Source: Streptomyces antarcticus (GTDB taxonomy: Bacteria; Actinomycetota; Actinomycetes; Streptomycetales; Streptomycetaceae). From it: DNA of 64,000 bases. Positions 48,839-57,875 of the stretch are shown one piece after another. The DNA lies in NCBI RefSeq assembly GCF_026627255.1, contig NZ_JAPNLM010000013.1, forward strand, positions 124,001 to 188,000, read 5' to 3'. Each line of letters starts with the position of its first letter. Within the stretch, counting starts at the first letter, position 1. Position numbers and translations under genes: made by a program. The notes under the pieces were generated by a model that did not search any database, was not told the origin of the DNA, and was given only the letters and a program-made list of their open reading frames with translations.

Positions 48839-49525
48839 GTGTCCGACCGGAAACGCTCCACCGCGCTCGCGCTGGCCTCCGCGCTGGCCGGATCGGCGGT
48901 ACTGCTGGCCGCCCCCGCGGCCCGTGCGGCCGTCGTCGACGTGGCCTACGACTGCAAGACCCCCATCGGGGACAAGTCGGCCGTGTCGCCCATCGACATC
49001 AAGGCGGTCAAGGAGGGCGACGCCTACAAACTGACGATGTCCTTCCAGAAGGGCGTCTCGTCCAGCCCCATCGAACTCGGCAAGGGCGCGATGACGCCCA
49101 GCGCGGTCATCCTCGTCGACGGCGCCGAGAAGGTGTCCGTGCCGGTCGCCGGCCCGCCCAACGCCGAGGCGGCGCCCGCCGACACCCCCATCAAGATCAG
49201 CGACCTCTCGGGCACCTACACGCCCGGGAAGAGCGGCAAGGTCACCTTCACCGCCGGCGTCCTCACCATCAAGGCGATGGGCACCACCACCACCTGCACC
49301 CCCGGAAACAGCCCCGGGCCCTCCCTGGACCTGGAGGTCACCGCCCCCGCCGGGAGCGCCCCCCAGTCCGGCGGCGGGAGCGGCGGGAGCGGCGAGGACA
49401 CCCTGCCGCAGACCGGGCCCACCGACTCCGCCCTCGCCCTCGGCACCCTCGGCGCCACCGTGCTGCTCTCCGGCGCCGCCGGCGTGCTCTGGCTGACCCG
49501 GCGCGGCCAGCGGGCCCGGTCCTGA
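48839..49525 (+). CDS. Sortase-anchored surface protein, LPQTG signal
   Basis: This 228-residue protein has a signal peptide (about 1-34, ending ARA-AVV). One exported domain (about 35-170) begins VDVAYDC and contains LSGTYTPGKSGKVTF. A Ser/Gly linker (SGGGSGGSGED), LPQTG, a membrane helix and a basic tail RRGQRARS end the protein. The same domain recurs in the fourth gene of this operon. GAGGGGA at 48824-48830 sets GTG 48839. No binding partner known. Confidence 0.85.
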   Translation: MSDRKRSTALALASALAGSAVLLAAPAARAAVVDVAYDCKTPIGDKSAVSPIDIKAVKEGDAYKLTMSFQKGVSSSPIELGKGAMTPSAVILVDGAEKVSVPVAGPPNAEAAPADTPIKISDLSGTYTPGKSGKVTFTAGVLTIKAMGTTTTCTPGNSPGPSLDLEVTAPAGSAPQSGGGSGGSGEDTLPQTGPTDSALALGTLGATVLLSGAAGVLWLTRRGQRARS

Positions 49526-49541
49526 ACGGAGCACCCCGGCC

Positions 49542-50540
49542 ATGTCCGTGCTCCACACCCCCGGGAGGACCGCCCGCCTCGGCGCGGCCCTCCTCACCGC
49601 CGCCGCCCTGTACGCGGGCTCCGCGCACCCGGCCGCCGCCGACGAGCCCGGCTGGACCGCCGAGCCCGCCGCCGGGAGCGCCGCCCGTCCCGGCGCCGCG
49701 CGCCCGTACTTCTACCTCTCCGGCACCCCCGGCACCGTGCTCGAGGACCGCCTCGCCCTCGCCAACACCACCGACCGGGAACTCACCGTCACCCTGCGCG
49801 GGGCCGATGCCTACAACACCGCCGACGGCGCCTTCGCCGTGCGCCCCGCCCGGGAGTCGGCCGGAGCCGGGTCCTGGATCAGCTTCGGCGCGGGCTCGAC
49901 GGTGAAGGTTCCGCCGCGCACCCGCGCGGTCGTCCCCTTCACCGTCACCGTGCCGCCCGCCTCCCCGCCCGGGGACCACCCCGCGGCCGTGGTCGCCGCC
50001 GAGGGGGGCCGCGAGGCGGGCGTACGGCTGCACCTGCGCGTCAGCGGCCCGGCCCTGGCCGCCCTCACCGTCGAGGACGTCTCCGTGCGCGGTCGCGGCG
50101 CGGCCGCGGAAGTCGCGTACGCCCTGGTCAACCGGGGGAACGTGGCCCTCGCCCCCGAGCTGTCCCTGCGCGCCGAGGGCCGCTTCGGCGAGGTCCCCGG
50201 CCGCACCGCCCGCGCCCTCCCGCTGGAACTGCTCCCGGGACAGCGGGTCGAGCTGACCGAACCCTGGCCCGGCGCCCCCGCCTTCGACCGGGTCCGCCTC
50301 ACCCTGACCGCCACCGCGCCCGGCGGCGCCCGGGCCACGGCGGAGGCCTCGGCGTGGTTCGTGCCCTGGCGGGTGGCCGGCTGGACGGGAGCCGGGCTCC
50401 TCCTCCTCGGCGGGACCGCGCTGGCCGCGCTGCTCCTCGTACGCGGCCGGCGGACCCGCCCGGAGCCGCCCAAGGACGAGGCCCCCGCGGCCGCACCGCA
50501 CCCCGCGCCGGAACACGAACTGACGGGAGCCTCCAGGTGA
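49542..50540 (+). CDS. DUF916-like (WxL-interacting) exported membrane protein
   Basis: This 332-residue protein has a signal peptide (about 1-34, AHPAAA-DEP). It then has beta-rich segments resembling the DUF916 domain (PYFYLSGTPGTVLEDRLALANTTDRELTV, VKVPPRTRAVVPFTVTVPPAS, GDHPAAVVAA). A second Ig-like part and one C-terminal membrane helix (about 285-307) with a basic cytoplasmic tail follow. In Firmicutes this family binds WxL surface proteins. Starts 16 bases after the preceding gene and overlaps the next by four. Confidence 0.82.
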   Translation: MSVLHTPGRTARLGAALLTAAALYAGSAHPAAADEPGWTAEPAAGSAARPGAARPYFYLSGTPGTVLEDRLALANTTDRELTVTLRGADAYNTADGAFAVRPARESAGAGSWISFGAGSTVKVPPRTRAVVPFTVTVPPASPPGDHPAAVVAAEGGREAGVRLHLRVSGPALAALTVEDVSVRGRGAAAEVAYALVNRGNVALAPELSLRAEGRFGEVPGRTARALPLELLPGQRVELTEPWPGAPAFDRVRLTLTATAPGGARATAEASAWFVPWRVAGWTGAGLLLLGGTALAALLLVRGRRTRPEPPKDEAPAAAPHPAPEHELTGASR

Positions 50541-51679
50541 GCGCCATGGTCGCCCGCACGCCCGGCGCCGGAGCACGGCTCGCGGCCCTCCTCGCCGCGG
50601 CGCTGGCGGCCTGTGTCCTCGCGCTGCTGCCCACGGCCCCGGCCGCGGCCGACGAGGGCAGGCCCGCGGTGGCGCTCTCGCTCCAGGACGCCGCGAAGGG
50701 CACCGAGATCACCGTCACCGGCACCGGCTGGCGGCCCAAGACGATGGTGATGCTGCTGGTCTGCGGCCAGAACATGATCGGCGGCACCAACAGCTGCGCC
50801 AACGCCGACGGCGCGGCCGTCGCGGTCGCCGACGACGGCCGCTTCGCCGCCCAGCTGCCGGTCGTGGCCCCGCCCAAGCCCTGCCCCTGCGTCGTGAACG
50901 TCACCTCCGTCAACGGGGACCAGTCCACCGTCGCGGCCCCCCTGAAGATCACCGACCACCCGGTCGCCGAGCTGCCCGCCGCGTCCGGCACGGCCCGTCT
51001 CGCGATGCTCACCGGGGTCAGGCTGGAGGGCGAGGACGGGGTGCTGACCTGGTTCGGCTCCCCGCCGTCGCGGAAGTTCGAGGTCACCGTCGGCAACCTC
51101 GGCACCGCCCCGGTCAAGGACCCGGTCTTCCAGCTCGGCATCGCCCACGGGGTCTTCGCGCCCCTGTGGGAGGAGGCCCGCTGGAAGGGCACCATCCCGC
51201 CGGGCGGAAAGGCGGAGATCGCCCTGGACGTCGCCCTCACCGCGGGCGCGTACGGGGACTACACGATCTCCCTCAAGTACGGGGAGACGGTGGTGGCCGC
51301 CCAGCCCTGGGGCGTGGACCGCCCGTACGGCGTCCTGCTCTTCTGGGGCCTGCTCCTGGTGGTGGTTCCGGCCGCTGTCTTCCGCGTCGGCATGGCCGTC
51401 GTCGACAAGGTCCGGCCGCGCGCCGCGCCCGCCGGCGGACGCCACCGCGGCGCCGGGACCACCGACGCGGCCGCGGCCGTGACGGCCCGGCTGCCCCGGG
51501 TGCCCCGGCTGGCGTCCGTACGCGGACCCGCGCGGGCGGACCGTACGGAACCGGCGCCCCCACCCCCACAGACCACCACGGCGGTCCTGCCGTGGTTCAC
51601 CCCGGACAGCGCGCCGGAGACAGCACCACAGACGTCCGCACCGTCTGAGAACCGTTCGACGACGAAGGGACATTCGTGA
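50537..51679 (+). CDS. Exported membrane protein with neocarzinostatin-like domain
   Basis: This 380-residue protein has a signal peptide (about 1-40). A domain with GTEITVTGTGWRPKTMVMLLVCGQ, two Cys pairs (NSC, KPCPC) and VVNVTSVNG resembles the neocarzinostatin/Ig-like fold. A second beta domain (about 150-265), one membrane helix (about 275-298, GVLLFWGLLLVVVPAAVF) and a long Pro/Thr tail follow. The tail is predicted cytoplasmic. GTG overlaps the preceding stop. It looks like a partner of the anchored proteins. Confidence 0.75.
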   Translation: MSAMVARTPGAGARLAALLAAALAACVLALLPTAPAAADEGRPAVALSLQDAAKGTEITVTGTGWRPKTMVMLLVCGQNMIGGTNSCANADGAAVAVADDGRFAAQLPVVAPPKPCPCVVNVTSVNGDQSTVAAPLKITDHPVAELPAASGTARLAMLTGVRLEGEDGVLTWFGSPPSRKFEVTVGNLGTAPVKDPVFQLGIAHGVFAPLWEEARWKGTIPPGGKAEIALDVALTAGAYGDYTISLKYGETVVAAQPWGVDRPYGVLLFWGLLLVVVPAAVFRVGMAVVDKVRPRAAPAGGRHRGAGTTDAAAAVTARLPRVPRLASVRGPARADRTEPAPPPPQTTTAVLPWFTPDSAPETAPQTSAPSENRSTTKGHS

Positions 51680-52971
51680 AGACCCAACGGAGGGTAAGCG
51701 CGGCCGCGGTCGCGCTGCTGCTCGGCGGCGCGGGCATCGCCCTGGCGGCTTCTCCCGCCCTGGCGGCCGAGACCACGTACAAGGTCAAGTGCATTCCGCC
51801 GGCCGGCGGTGGCAGCCCCGTGGAGGGCGACACCACGGCCAAGATCACGGCTCCGGCCACCGCCAAGGTCGGTGACGAGGTCGACGTGGTCTGGGAGACC
51901 GTCAAGCCCGCCTCGAACAACACCGACCTGATGGTGATTCCGAAGGACTCCGTCCTGCCCACCGGCTGGATCGCGGTCGGCGGCGGGATGGGCGAGCTCA
52001 AGGTCGTCGGGGAGAAGAAGAACCCGGAGATAGCCAAGAAGGCCCCCATGGTGATGTCCGCCATGAAGGGCAAGCTGAAGCTCACCAAGGCCGGAAAGAT
52101 CACCCTGAGCCCCGGCAAGTACGACGTCGCCGTGACGTTCTCCATCGGCACGTTCGTCACCAAGTGCGCGCCGACGGGCGAGGCCGGCGTCGGGGCGACC
52201 ATCGACGTGTCGGCCGGCTCCAGCGGCGGCGCGACGAACGGGGGCGCCACCAACGGCGGCGCGACGAACGGAGGAGCCACCAACGGGGGAGCCGCCAACG
52301 GCGGCACCACCGCCGGGGGCGGCGGCCAGACCGACTTCCCGGGCAAGGCCGTCGACGTGAAGTTCGACTGCGGCGAGACGGTCCCCGGCGGCATCACCAC
52401 CCCGGTCACCGTCAACGCCAAGAAGAACGGCGGCGGCTACGACCTGACGGTCAAGACGGCCAAGGACGCGATGAAGGCCCCGGTGCCCCTGCCCAAGGGC
52501 GCGCTCAAGCCGTCGATGCAGATCAAGCTCGGCGGCGCCGACAGCGGCGCGGTCAAGGTCACCGGCCCGGCCAACGCCGAGCCGATCGGCCAGGGCGCGG
52601 GAGTCAGCCTCAGCGACATGACGGGCACCTACAAGCCCGGCAAGACGGGCAAGGTCACCCTCAGCCCGTCCGACATGACGATCGAGGTCACGATGGTCGC
52701 GGGCTCCACCCCGCTCAGCGTGCCCTGCAAGGCGGCCACCAGCGCCGTCTCGCTGGAGCTGGACACCACCGCCCAGCAGGGCGGCTCCGGCGGTCCGTCC
52801 ACCACGGGCGGTTCCGGCAGCGCCACCACCACCTCGGGCGGCCTCGCCGAGACCGGCGCGGAGGACGAGGGCGGCATCAAGGCCCTGGCCCTGGTCGCCG
52901 GCACGGTGGTGCTGCTCGGCGGCGCGGTCTTCACCTTCACCCCGTGGCGCCGCCTGCGCGGCACCCGGTAG
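51676..52971 (+). CDS. Sortase-anchored surface protein, LAETG signal
   Basis: This 431-residue protein has a signal peptide (about 1-31, SPALA-AET). The first beta domain (about 32-175) is followed by a GATNG repeat linker (about 180-215). The second domain (about 220-360), starting VDVKFDC with MTGTYKPGKTGKVTL, is homologous to the domain of the first operon gene. LAETG, a membrane helix and RRLRGTR end the protein. LAxTG is the motif of Streptomyces class E sortases. GTG overlaps the previous stop by four bases. Confidence 0.85.
   Translation: MKTQRRVSAAAVALLLGGAGIALAASPALAAETTYKVKCIPPAGGGSPVEGDTTAKITAPATAKVGDEVDVVWETVKPASNNTDLMVIPKDSVLPTGWIAVGGGMGELKVVGEKKNPEIAKKAPMVMSAMKGKLKLTKAGKITLSPGKYDVAVTFSIGTFVTKCAPTGEAGVGATIDVSAGSSGGATNGGATNGGATNGGATNGGAANGGTTAGGGGQTDFPGKAVDVKFDCGETVPGGITTPVTVNAKKNGGGYDLTVKTAKDAMKAPVPLPKGALKPSMQIKLGGADSGAVKVTGPANAEPIGQGAGVSLSDMTGTYKPGKTGKVTLSPSDMTIEVTMVAGSTPLSVPCKAATSAVSLELDTTAQQGGSGGPSTTGGSGSATTTSGGLAETGAEDEGGIKALALVAGTVVLLGGAVFTFTPWRRLRGTR
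52217..52311. repeat. GATNG repeats, alternating synonymous codons
   Basis: Five to six 15-base units encode GATNG. Neighbouring units alternate GCGACGAAC and GCCACCAAC, so the true duplication unit may be 30 bases. Located in the linker of the LAETG protein. Confidence 0.7.
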
Positions 52972-52989
52972 AACCGGTCACGGCAAGGG

Positions 52990-53025
52990 AACGGCCCGGC
53001 ACACCTTCCGGTGTGCCGGGCCGTT
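52990..53025. terminator. Bidirectional hairpin terminator
   Basis: ACGGCCCGGCACAC (52991-53004) pairs perfectly with GTGTGCCGGGCCGT (53011-53024) around CTTCCG, between the surface operon and the convergent transporter. Confidence 0.88.
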
Positions 53026-53047
53026 CGTCCCACGGGGCGGGGAGGGG

Positions 53048-54568
53048 TCAGTTCACGTCGCCCATCAGCGCGTTGACCTTCTTGCGGTACATGTAGATCG
53101 CGACACCGGCGAGCACGGCGGCGGCCGCCTGGAAGAGGATCACCCCGACGCCGTTCAGCTTCACGTCGGCCAGGCTGAGCAGACCGGTGATGCAGTCACC
53201 GGCGGTGACGGCCAGGAACCAGACGCCCATCATCTGGGAGGCGTACTTCTGCGGAGCCATCTTCGTCGTGACCGACAGGCCGACCGGTGAAAGGAACAGC
53301 TCGGCGATCGTGTGCATCAGGAAGATCAGCACCAGCCACCACATGGTGACCTTGGTGTCGTTGCCCGCGACCTGGCTCAGCGGCACGGCGAAGACGAAGA
53401 ACGAGGCGCCGACGATGACCAGGGCGATCGAGAACTTCACGATGGTGCTGGGCTCGCGGTTGCGGCGGGCCAGGGCCACCCACACGGCGGCGAAGATCGG
53501 GGCCAGGGCCACGACGAAGAGCGGGTTCAGCGACTGGAAGACGACGGTCGGAACCTCCCAGCCGAGCAGGTTGCGCTCGGAGCTCTTGTCACCGAACAGC
53601 GAGAGGGTCGAACCGCCCTGGTCGTAGATCATCCAGAAGACGGCAGCGGCCACGAAGAACCAGATGTAGGCGCTCATCCGGGTCTGCTCACCGGCGGAGA
53701 GGTCCTTGTCCCGCTTGATGCGCACGAGCACCGCGACCGGGATGATCAGACCGGCGATCGTGATCGGGTACAGCGCCCACTTGATGGTGAACATGTCCGC
53801 CGCGACCACGGCGCCGTAGAAGACGGCGACGGCGGCCAGGACGGCGAGGGCCTTGACGATCACGGTCTTGCGCTCGGCGGGGGACAGCGGGTTCGGGACG
53901 ATGCTGCTCTTCGGGCTCAGGGTCTTGCCGGCCAGCAGGAAGATGACCAGGCCGACGCCCATGCCGATGGCGGCGAGGAAGAAGCCGAGGTGCCAGTTGA
54001 CGGTCTCGCCGATGGTGCCGATGGCGAGCGGCGCTGCGAAGGCACCCACGTTGATGCCGATGTAGAAGATCGTGAAGCCACTGTCACGGCGCGAGTCGTC
54101 CGCGTCCTTGTACAGGTGGCCGACCATCGTGGAGATGTTGGCCTTCAGCAGACCGGAGCCGATCGCGACCAGCAGCAGGCCGACGAAGAACGCCAGCTGG
54201 CCGGGCACAGCGAGCGCCACGTGGCCCGCCATGATCACCAAGCTGGCGATGGCGACCGTCTTGCGGGCGCCCCAGACGCGGTCACCGAACCAGCCGCCGG
54301 GCAGGGCCATGAGGTAGACCATGGCCACGTACACGGAGTAGATCGCCGTGGCCGTCGCCGCCGTGAAGCCGAGCCCGCCGCCCTGGCTTCCGGTCGCGGC
54401 GTCCACACCGCCGGAGACCAGGTACAGGACGAGAAGCGCACGCATGCCGTAGTAGGAGAACCGCTCCCACATCTCGGTCATGAACAGCGTGGCCAGGCCG
54501 ATCGGGTGGCCGAGGACGGTCTTCTCGTGAGCGGGGCTCGGTGAGGCCGTCGTCAGGCTGGAAGCCAT
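53048..54568 (-). CDS. Proton-dependent oligopeptide transporter (POT/PTR family)
   Basis: This 506-residue symporter has about 14 membrane helices. Motifs are the E1xxERFxYY signature (MTEMWERFSYYGMR), the PTR motifs GGWFGDRVWGARK and FTIFYIGINVGAFAAPLAIG, and FWMIYDQGGSTL. It takes up di- and tripeptides with protons. The ATG at 54568 follows CAAGGA; the longer open frame to 54754 has no signal value. Could supply nutrient peptides during growth on protein. Confidence 0.93.
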   Translation of the reverse strand: MASSLTTASPSPAHEKTVLGHPIGLATLFMTEMWERFSYYGMRALLVLYLVSGGVDAATGSQGGGLGFTAATATAIYSVYVAMVYLMALPGGWFGDRVWGARKTVAIASLVIMAGHVALAVPGQLAFFVGLLLVAIGSGLLKANISTMVGHLYKDADDSRRDSGFTIFYIGINVGAFAAPLAIGTIGETVNWHLGFFLAAIGMGVGLVIFLLAGKTLSPKSSIVPNPLSPAERKTVIVKALAVLAAVAVFYGAVVAADMFTIKWALYPITIAGLIIPVAVLVRIKRDKDLSAGEQTRMSAYIWFFVAAAVFWMIYDQGGSTLSLFGDKSSERNLLGWEVPTVVFQSLNPLFVVALAPIFAAVWVALARRNREPSTIVKFSIALVIVGASFFVFAVPLSQVAGNDTKVTMWWLVLIFLMHTIAELFLSPVGLSVTTKMAPQKYASQMMGVWFLAVTAGDCITGLLSLADVKLNGVGVILFQAAAAVLAGVAIYMYRKKVNALMGDVN

Positions 54569-55067
54569 GGTCGATCCTTGCTTGCTCGGGACGCTGGGCC
54601 TCGTGAGCCCGGTAGCGCCCGGTGGGGGTGGCCGGCACCGGCGGCCGGAGTTCCGCCCCACGCCTCGGGGTCCGCACCCGGAGGGGGAGCGGTGGAACGT
54701 CCGTCGCCGGGATCCACGCCCGTCGCGCACCATCGCGCGCAGGGCCCGGCCCACAGGTCATTCACTGTCATCGCACCGGACAGGGCGGCCCGTCGCGTCG
54801 GTGCGTGAGGACAGCCAAACCGGCCCGAACAGAATCGAAGACCTCCGGCGCGCTTTTCGGCACAAAGGTCCCCTGAGTAGTGCATCAGGCGTCTCGCCAC
54901 CATACGACACGACACTGCGGCATATGGAAGGACTTGAGATATGGATCACAGGATTCCGGGGAACCGCCTGACCGTATTCGAAGGTCATCGGCCCTTCGTA
55001 TGCCCAGTTCCACAGGGGTACGCCGGCAGGCCCCAGCGTGGACTTCCTGCGGACTACCATCACCCAC
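54569..55067. other. 499-bp divergent intergenic region
   Basis: Shared upstream region of the peptide transporter and the response regulator. I see no gene with coding bias. A TACCAT element lies seven bases before the response regulator ATG (55055-55060). No palindrome is strong enough to call. Confidence 0.5.
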
Positions 55068-55745
55068 ATGACGCGTGTACTGCTCGCCGAGGACGACGCA
55101 TCCATCTCGGAGCCCCTGGCTCGCGCCCTGCGCCGGGAGGGGTACGAGGTCGAGGTCCGGGAGGACGGCCCCACCGCCCTGGACGCGGGACTGCAGGGCG
55201 GCATCGACCTCGTCGTCCTCGACCTCGGCCTGCCGGGCATGGACGGCCTGGAGGTCGCCCGCCGGCTGCGCGCCGGGGGCCACGGCTTCCCGATCCTCGT
55301 GCTCACCGCCCGCGCGGACGAGGTCGACACGGTCGTCGGCCTGGACGCGGGCGCCGACGACTACGTGACCAAGCCCTTCCGGCTGGCCGAGCTCCTCGCC
55401 CGGGTACGGGCCCTGCTCCGGCGCGGCGCCACCGAGGCGAGCCAGCCCCCCGCCACCCACGGCGTCCGGATCGACGTCGAGTCGCACCGCGCCTGGATGG
55501 GGGAGGAGGAGCTCCAGCTGACGGCCAAGGAGTTCGACCTGCTGCGCGTCCTGGTCCGGGACGCCGGACGGGTCGTCACCCGCGACCAGCTGATGCGCGA
55601 GGTCTGGGACACCACCTGGTGGTCCTCCACCAAGACCCTCGACATGCACATCTCCTGGCTGCGCAAGAAGCTCGGCGACGACGCCGCCAATCCGCGCTAC
55701 ATCGCCACCGTCCGCGGCGTCGGCTTCCGCTTCGAGAAGAGCTGA
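55068..55745 (+). CDS. OmpR/PhoB-family response regulator
   Basis: This 225-residue two-domain regulator has a receiver (1-115) with acidic pocket AEDDAS, phospho-acceptor Asp in VLDLGLPGMDG and the lysine in DYVTKPFRL. A winged helix (about 130-222) has LTAKEFDLLRVLV, VVTRDQLMREVWD and RKKLGDDAANPRYIATVRGVG. Paired with the histidine kinase 28 bases downstream. ATG 55068 gives the standard N-terminus; an upstream in-frame ATG at 55038 is unlikely. Signal unknown. Confidence 0.94.
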   Translation: MTRVLLAEDDASISEPLARALRREGYEVEVREDGPTALDAGLQGGIDLVVLDLGLPGMDGLEVARRLRAGGHGFPILVLTARADEVDTVVGLDAGADDYVTKPFRLAELLARVRALLRRGATEASQPPATHGVRIDVESHRAWMGEEELQLTAKEFDLLRVLVRDAGRVVTRDQLMREVWDTTWWSSTKTLDMHISWLRKKLGDDAANPRYIATVRGVGFRFEKS

Positions 55746-55773
55746 TCCTCCCTCCTGGGGCATGCTCTAGGGC

Positions 55774-57039
55774 ATGCGCCGCCGCCTGATCAACTCCACG
55801 CTCGCCGTGGTGCTCGTCGTCATCGCCGTCTTCGGCGTCTCCCTGGTCATCGTGGAGACCCGCACCATCAGCAGCAGCGCCCAGGACCGGATCGAGTCCG
55901 ATGCGCTGAGGCTGGTGGGCGTCGTGGAGTCCGACGTCCTGGAGAAGAAGCCGGTGGACACCGCCGCGCTCGCCGAACTGCTCGAGAACGGCAAGTACGC
56001 CCGGATCACCATCCCCGGGCAGCCGGCCGTCGAGGTGGGCGACCGCATCGACGAATCCGTGATCCGGGGCACCGCGCGCGGCGAGCAGGGCGAGGTCGTC
56101 GTCGTGGAGGAGGCCCGCTCCACGGTCACCCGGGAGGTCGTGCGGACCCTGGCCGTGGTCGGCGCGGTGGCCCTGCTGGCGGTCGTGGCGGCCGTACTCC
56201 TCGCCGTACGGCAGGCGAACCGGCTGGCCTCCCCCCTCACCGACCTCGCCGAGACGGCGGAGCGCCTCGGATCCGGCGACCCGCGCCCCCGGCACAAGCG
56301 GTACGGGGTGCCCGAGCTGGACCGGGTCGCCGACGTACTGGACTCCAGCGCCGAGCGGATCGGCCGCATGCTGACCGCCGAGCGGCGCCTGGCCGCAGAC
56401 GCCTCCCACCAGCTGCGCACCCCGCTCACCGCCCTGTCCATGCGGCTGGAGGAGATCACGGTCACCGACGACCTGGAGACCGTAAGGGAGGAGGCGACGA
56501 TCGCCCTGACCCAGGTCGAGCGGCTCACGGACGTGGTGCAGCGGCTGCTCACGAACTCGCGGGACCCGCGGACCGGCTCGGCGGTCCCCTTCGACCTGGA
56601 CGAGGTCGTCAAGCAGCAGGAAGAGGAGTGGCGCCCCGCCTACCGCAGCGCCGGCCGGGCCATCGTCCGCTCCGGCAAGCAGGGCGTACGGGCCGTCGGC
56701 ACCCCCGGCGCCGTCTCGCAGGTGCTGGCCACCCTCGTGGAGAACGCCCTGATGCACGGCGGCGGCACCGTCGCCCTGCGGACCCGGGTGATCGGCAACC
56801 AGGCGGTGCTGGAGGTCACGGACGAGGGGCCGGGGGTGCCCCCCGACCTCGGGAACCGGATCTTCGAGCGGGCCATCAGCGGCCGCAACTCCACCGGCAT
56901 CGGCCTCGCCGTCGCCCGGGACCTCGCGGAGGCGGACGGCGGCCGCCTGGAACTGCTCCAGGCGCAGCCGCCGGTGTTCGCGCTGTTCCTCAGCCGGACG
57001 GCCCCGGAGCGGGCCGACCCGGAGACCACGGTCCGCTAG
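55774..57039 (+). CDS. Sensor histidine kinase
   Basis: This 421-residue kinase has one membrane helix (about 6-27), a ~100-residue extracytoplasmic sensor, and a second helix (about 127-150). A HAMP linker, H-box ADASHQLRTPLTAL (phospho-His), N-box ATLVENALMHGG, and G-boxes DEGPGVP and STGIGLAVA follow. It is the cognate kinase of the preceding response regulator. Ligand cannot be read from the sequence. Confidence 0.93.
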   Translation: MRRRLINSTLAVVLVVIAVFGVSLVIVETRTISSSAQDRIESDALRLVGVVESDVLEKKPVDTAALAELLENGKYARITIPGQPAVEVGDRIDESVIRGTARGEQGEVVVVEEARSTVTREVVRTLAVVGAVALLAVVAAVLLAVRQANRLASPLTDLAETAERLGSGDPRPRHKRYGVPELDRVADVLDSSAERIGRMLTAERRLAADASHQLRTPLTALSMRLEEITVTDDLETVREEATIALTQVERLTDVVQRLLTNSRDPRTGSAVPFDLDEVVKQQEEEWRPAYRSAGRAIVRSGKQGVRAVGTPGAVSQVLATLVENALMHGGGTVALRTRVIGNQAVLEVTDEGPGVPPDLGNRIFERAISGRNSTGIGLAVARDLAEADGGRLELLQAQPPVFALFLSRTAPERADPETTVR

Positions 57040-57040
57040 C

Positions 57041-57064
57041 GGGCGTACGGGCGTACGGGCGTAC
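57041..57064. repeat. 8-bp tandem repeat
   Basis: GGGCGTAC three times without interruption (57041-57064), plus a diverged copy, lies between the convergent histidine kinase and GtrA genes. Confidence 0.7.
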
Positions 57065-57096
57065 GGCCCTACGGGCGCAGAGGCGTGCGCGGCGGG

Positions 57097-57663
57097 CTAG
57101 GAGTTCGCGGGCGCCCGCTGCTCGGGGACCGGCCCCGGGGAGGTGCCGGTACGCGGCCGGGCCGCGGGCTGCGCCGCGGGCTGCGCGGCGGGCCCGGGCG
57201 CGGGCTCCGGTGCGGCCGGCGCCTCGGGCAGGGCCTTGAAGACCCACGTCCGGTACGACCAGAAGCGGAAGACGGTGGCCGTCCCGATGCCGACGAACTT
57301 GAACACGTTGCTCGCCACCGGTCCGTCCCAGCCGAACCCGTACGTGGCGGCGTACAGCACGCCGTTCTCGATCACCAGGCCGATCGCGCTGAAGGCGGCG
57401 AACAGCGTCAGCTCGCGCGTCCGGCCGCTCTGCGCGCGGTCCCGGTAGGCGAAGTACCGGAAACCGAGGTAGTTCGTGGCGATGGCCACGACGGTGGCTA
57501 TCACGCTCGCGCGCACCACCTGGAGGTCGGTCGTGTGCCGGATCAGGTTGAAGACACCCAGATTGACCAGCACACCCAGACCGCCGACCGCCCCGAACTT
57601 CGCGACCTCCCGTACGAGGTCGCGTACGCGTTCGAGGACGGATCCGTTCCCCGGCGTGCTCAT
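57097..57663 (-). CDS. GtrA-family membrane protein
   Basis: This 188-residue protein has four membrane helices between about residues 20 and 145, with the pattern KFGAVGGLGVLVNLGVFNL, ATNYLGFRYFAY, and SNVFKFVGIGTATVFRFWSYRTWVF. GtrA proteins are thought to flip or help transfer lipid-linked sugars. A Pro/Ala-rich tail ends the protein. ATG 57663 gives the usual start; the frame stays open to 57798 without family-like sequence. Confidence 0.9.
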   Translation of the reverse strand: MSTPGNGSVLERVRDLVREVAKFGAVGGLGVLVNLGVFNLIRHTTDLQVVRASVIATVVAIATNYLGFRYFAYRDRAQSGRTRELTLFAAFSAIGLVIENGVLYAATYGFGWDGPVASNVFKFVGIGTATVFRFWSYRTWVFKALPEAPAAPEPAPGPAAQPAAQPAARPRTGTSPGPVPEQRAPANS

Positions 57664-57875
57664 CTGATGGTTCAGTCCCTGTCGGTCACCGCCCCGCGCG
57701 GGGCGTCCGGTTCTCTGCGTCGGCTCTTCCCGCCGACCCGGCCATGTTAAGTGTCGCCCCCGTACTCCGTCTGTGCCTTCGGGCACCGTGCGACGCACGG
57801 CACACCGGCCGGTCCGGACCGGGGGCGCGCGGATGCGGGTCCCGATGGCCGAATACCGCCGGATACCCTGGAGGC

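Noticed and set aside
53312..54544. A 410-codon plus-strand frame opposite the peptide transporter
   Set aside because: It mirrors the transporter codons and is Gly/Asp/Gln-rich; no domain or ribosome-binding site.
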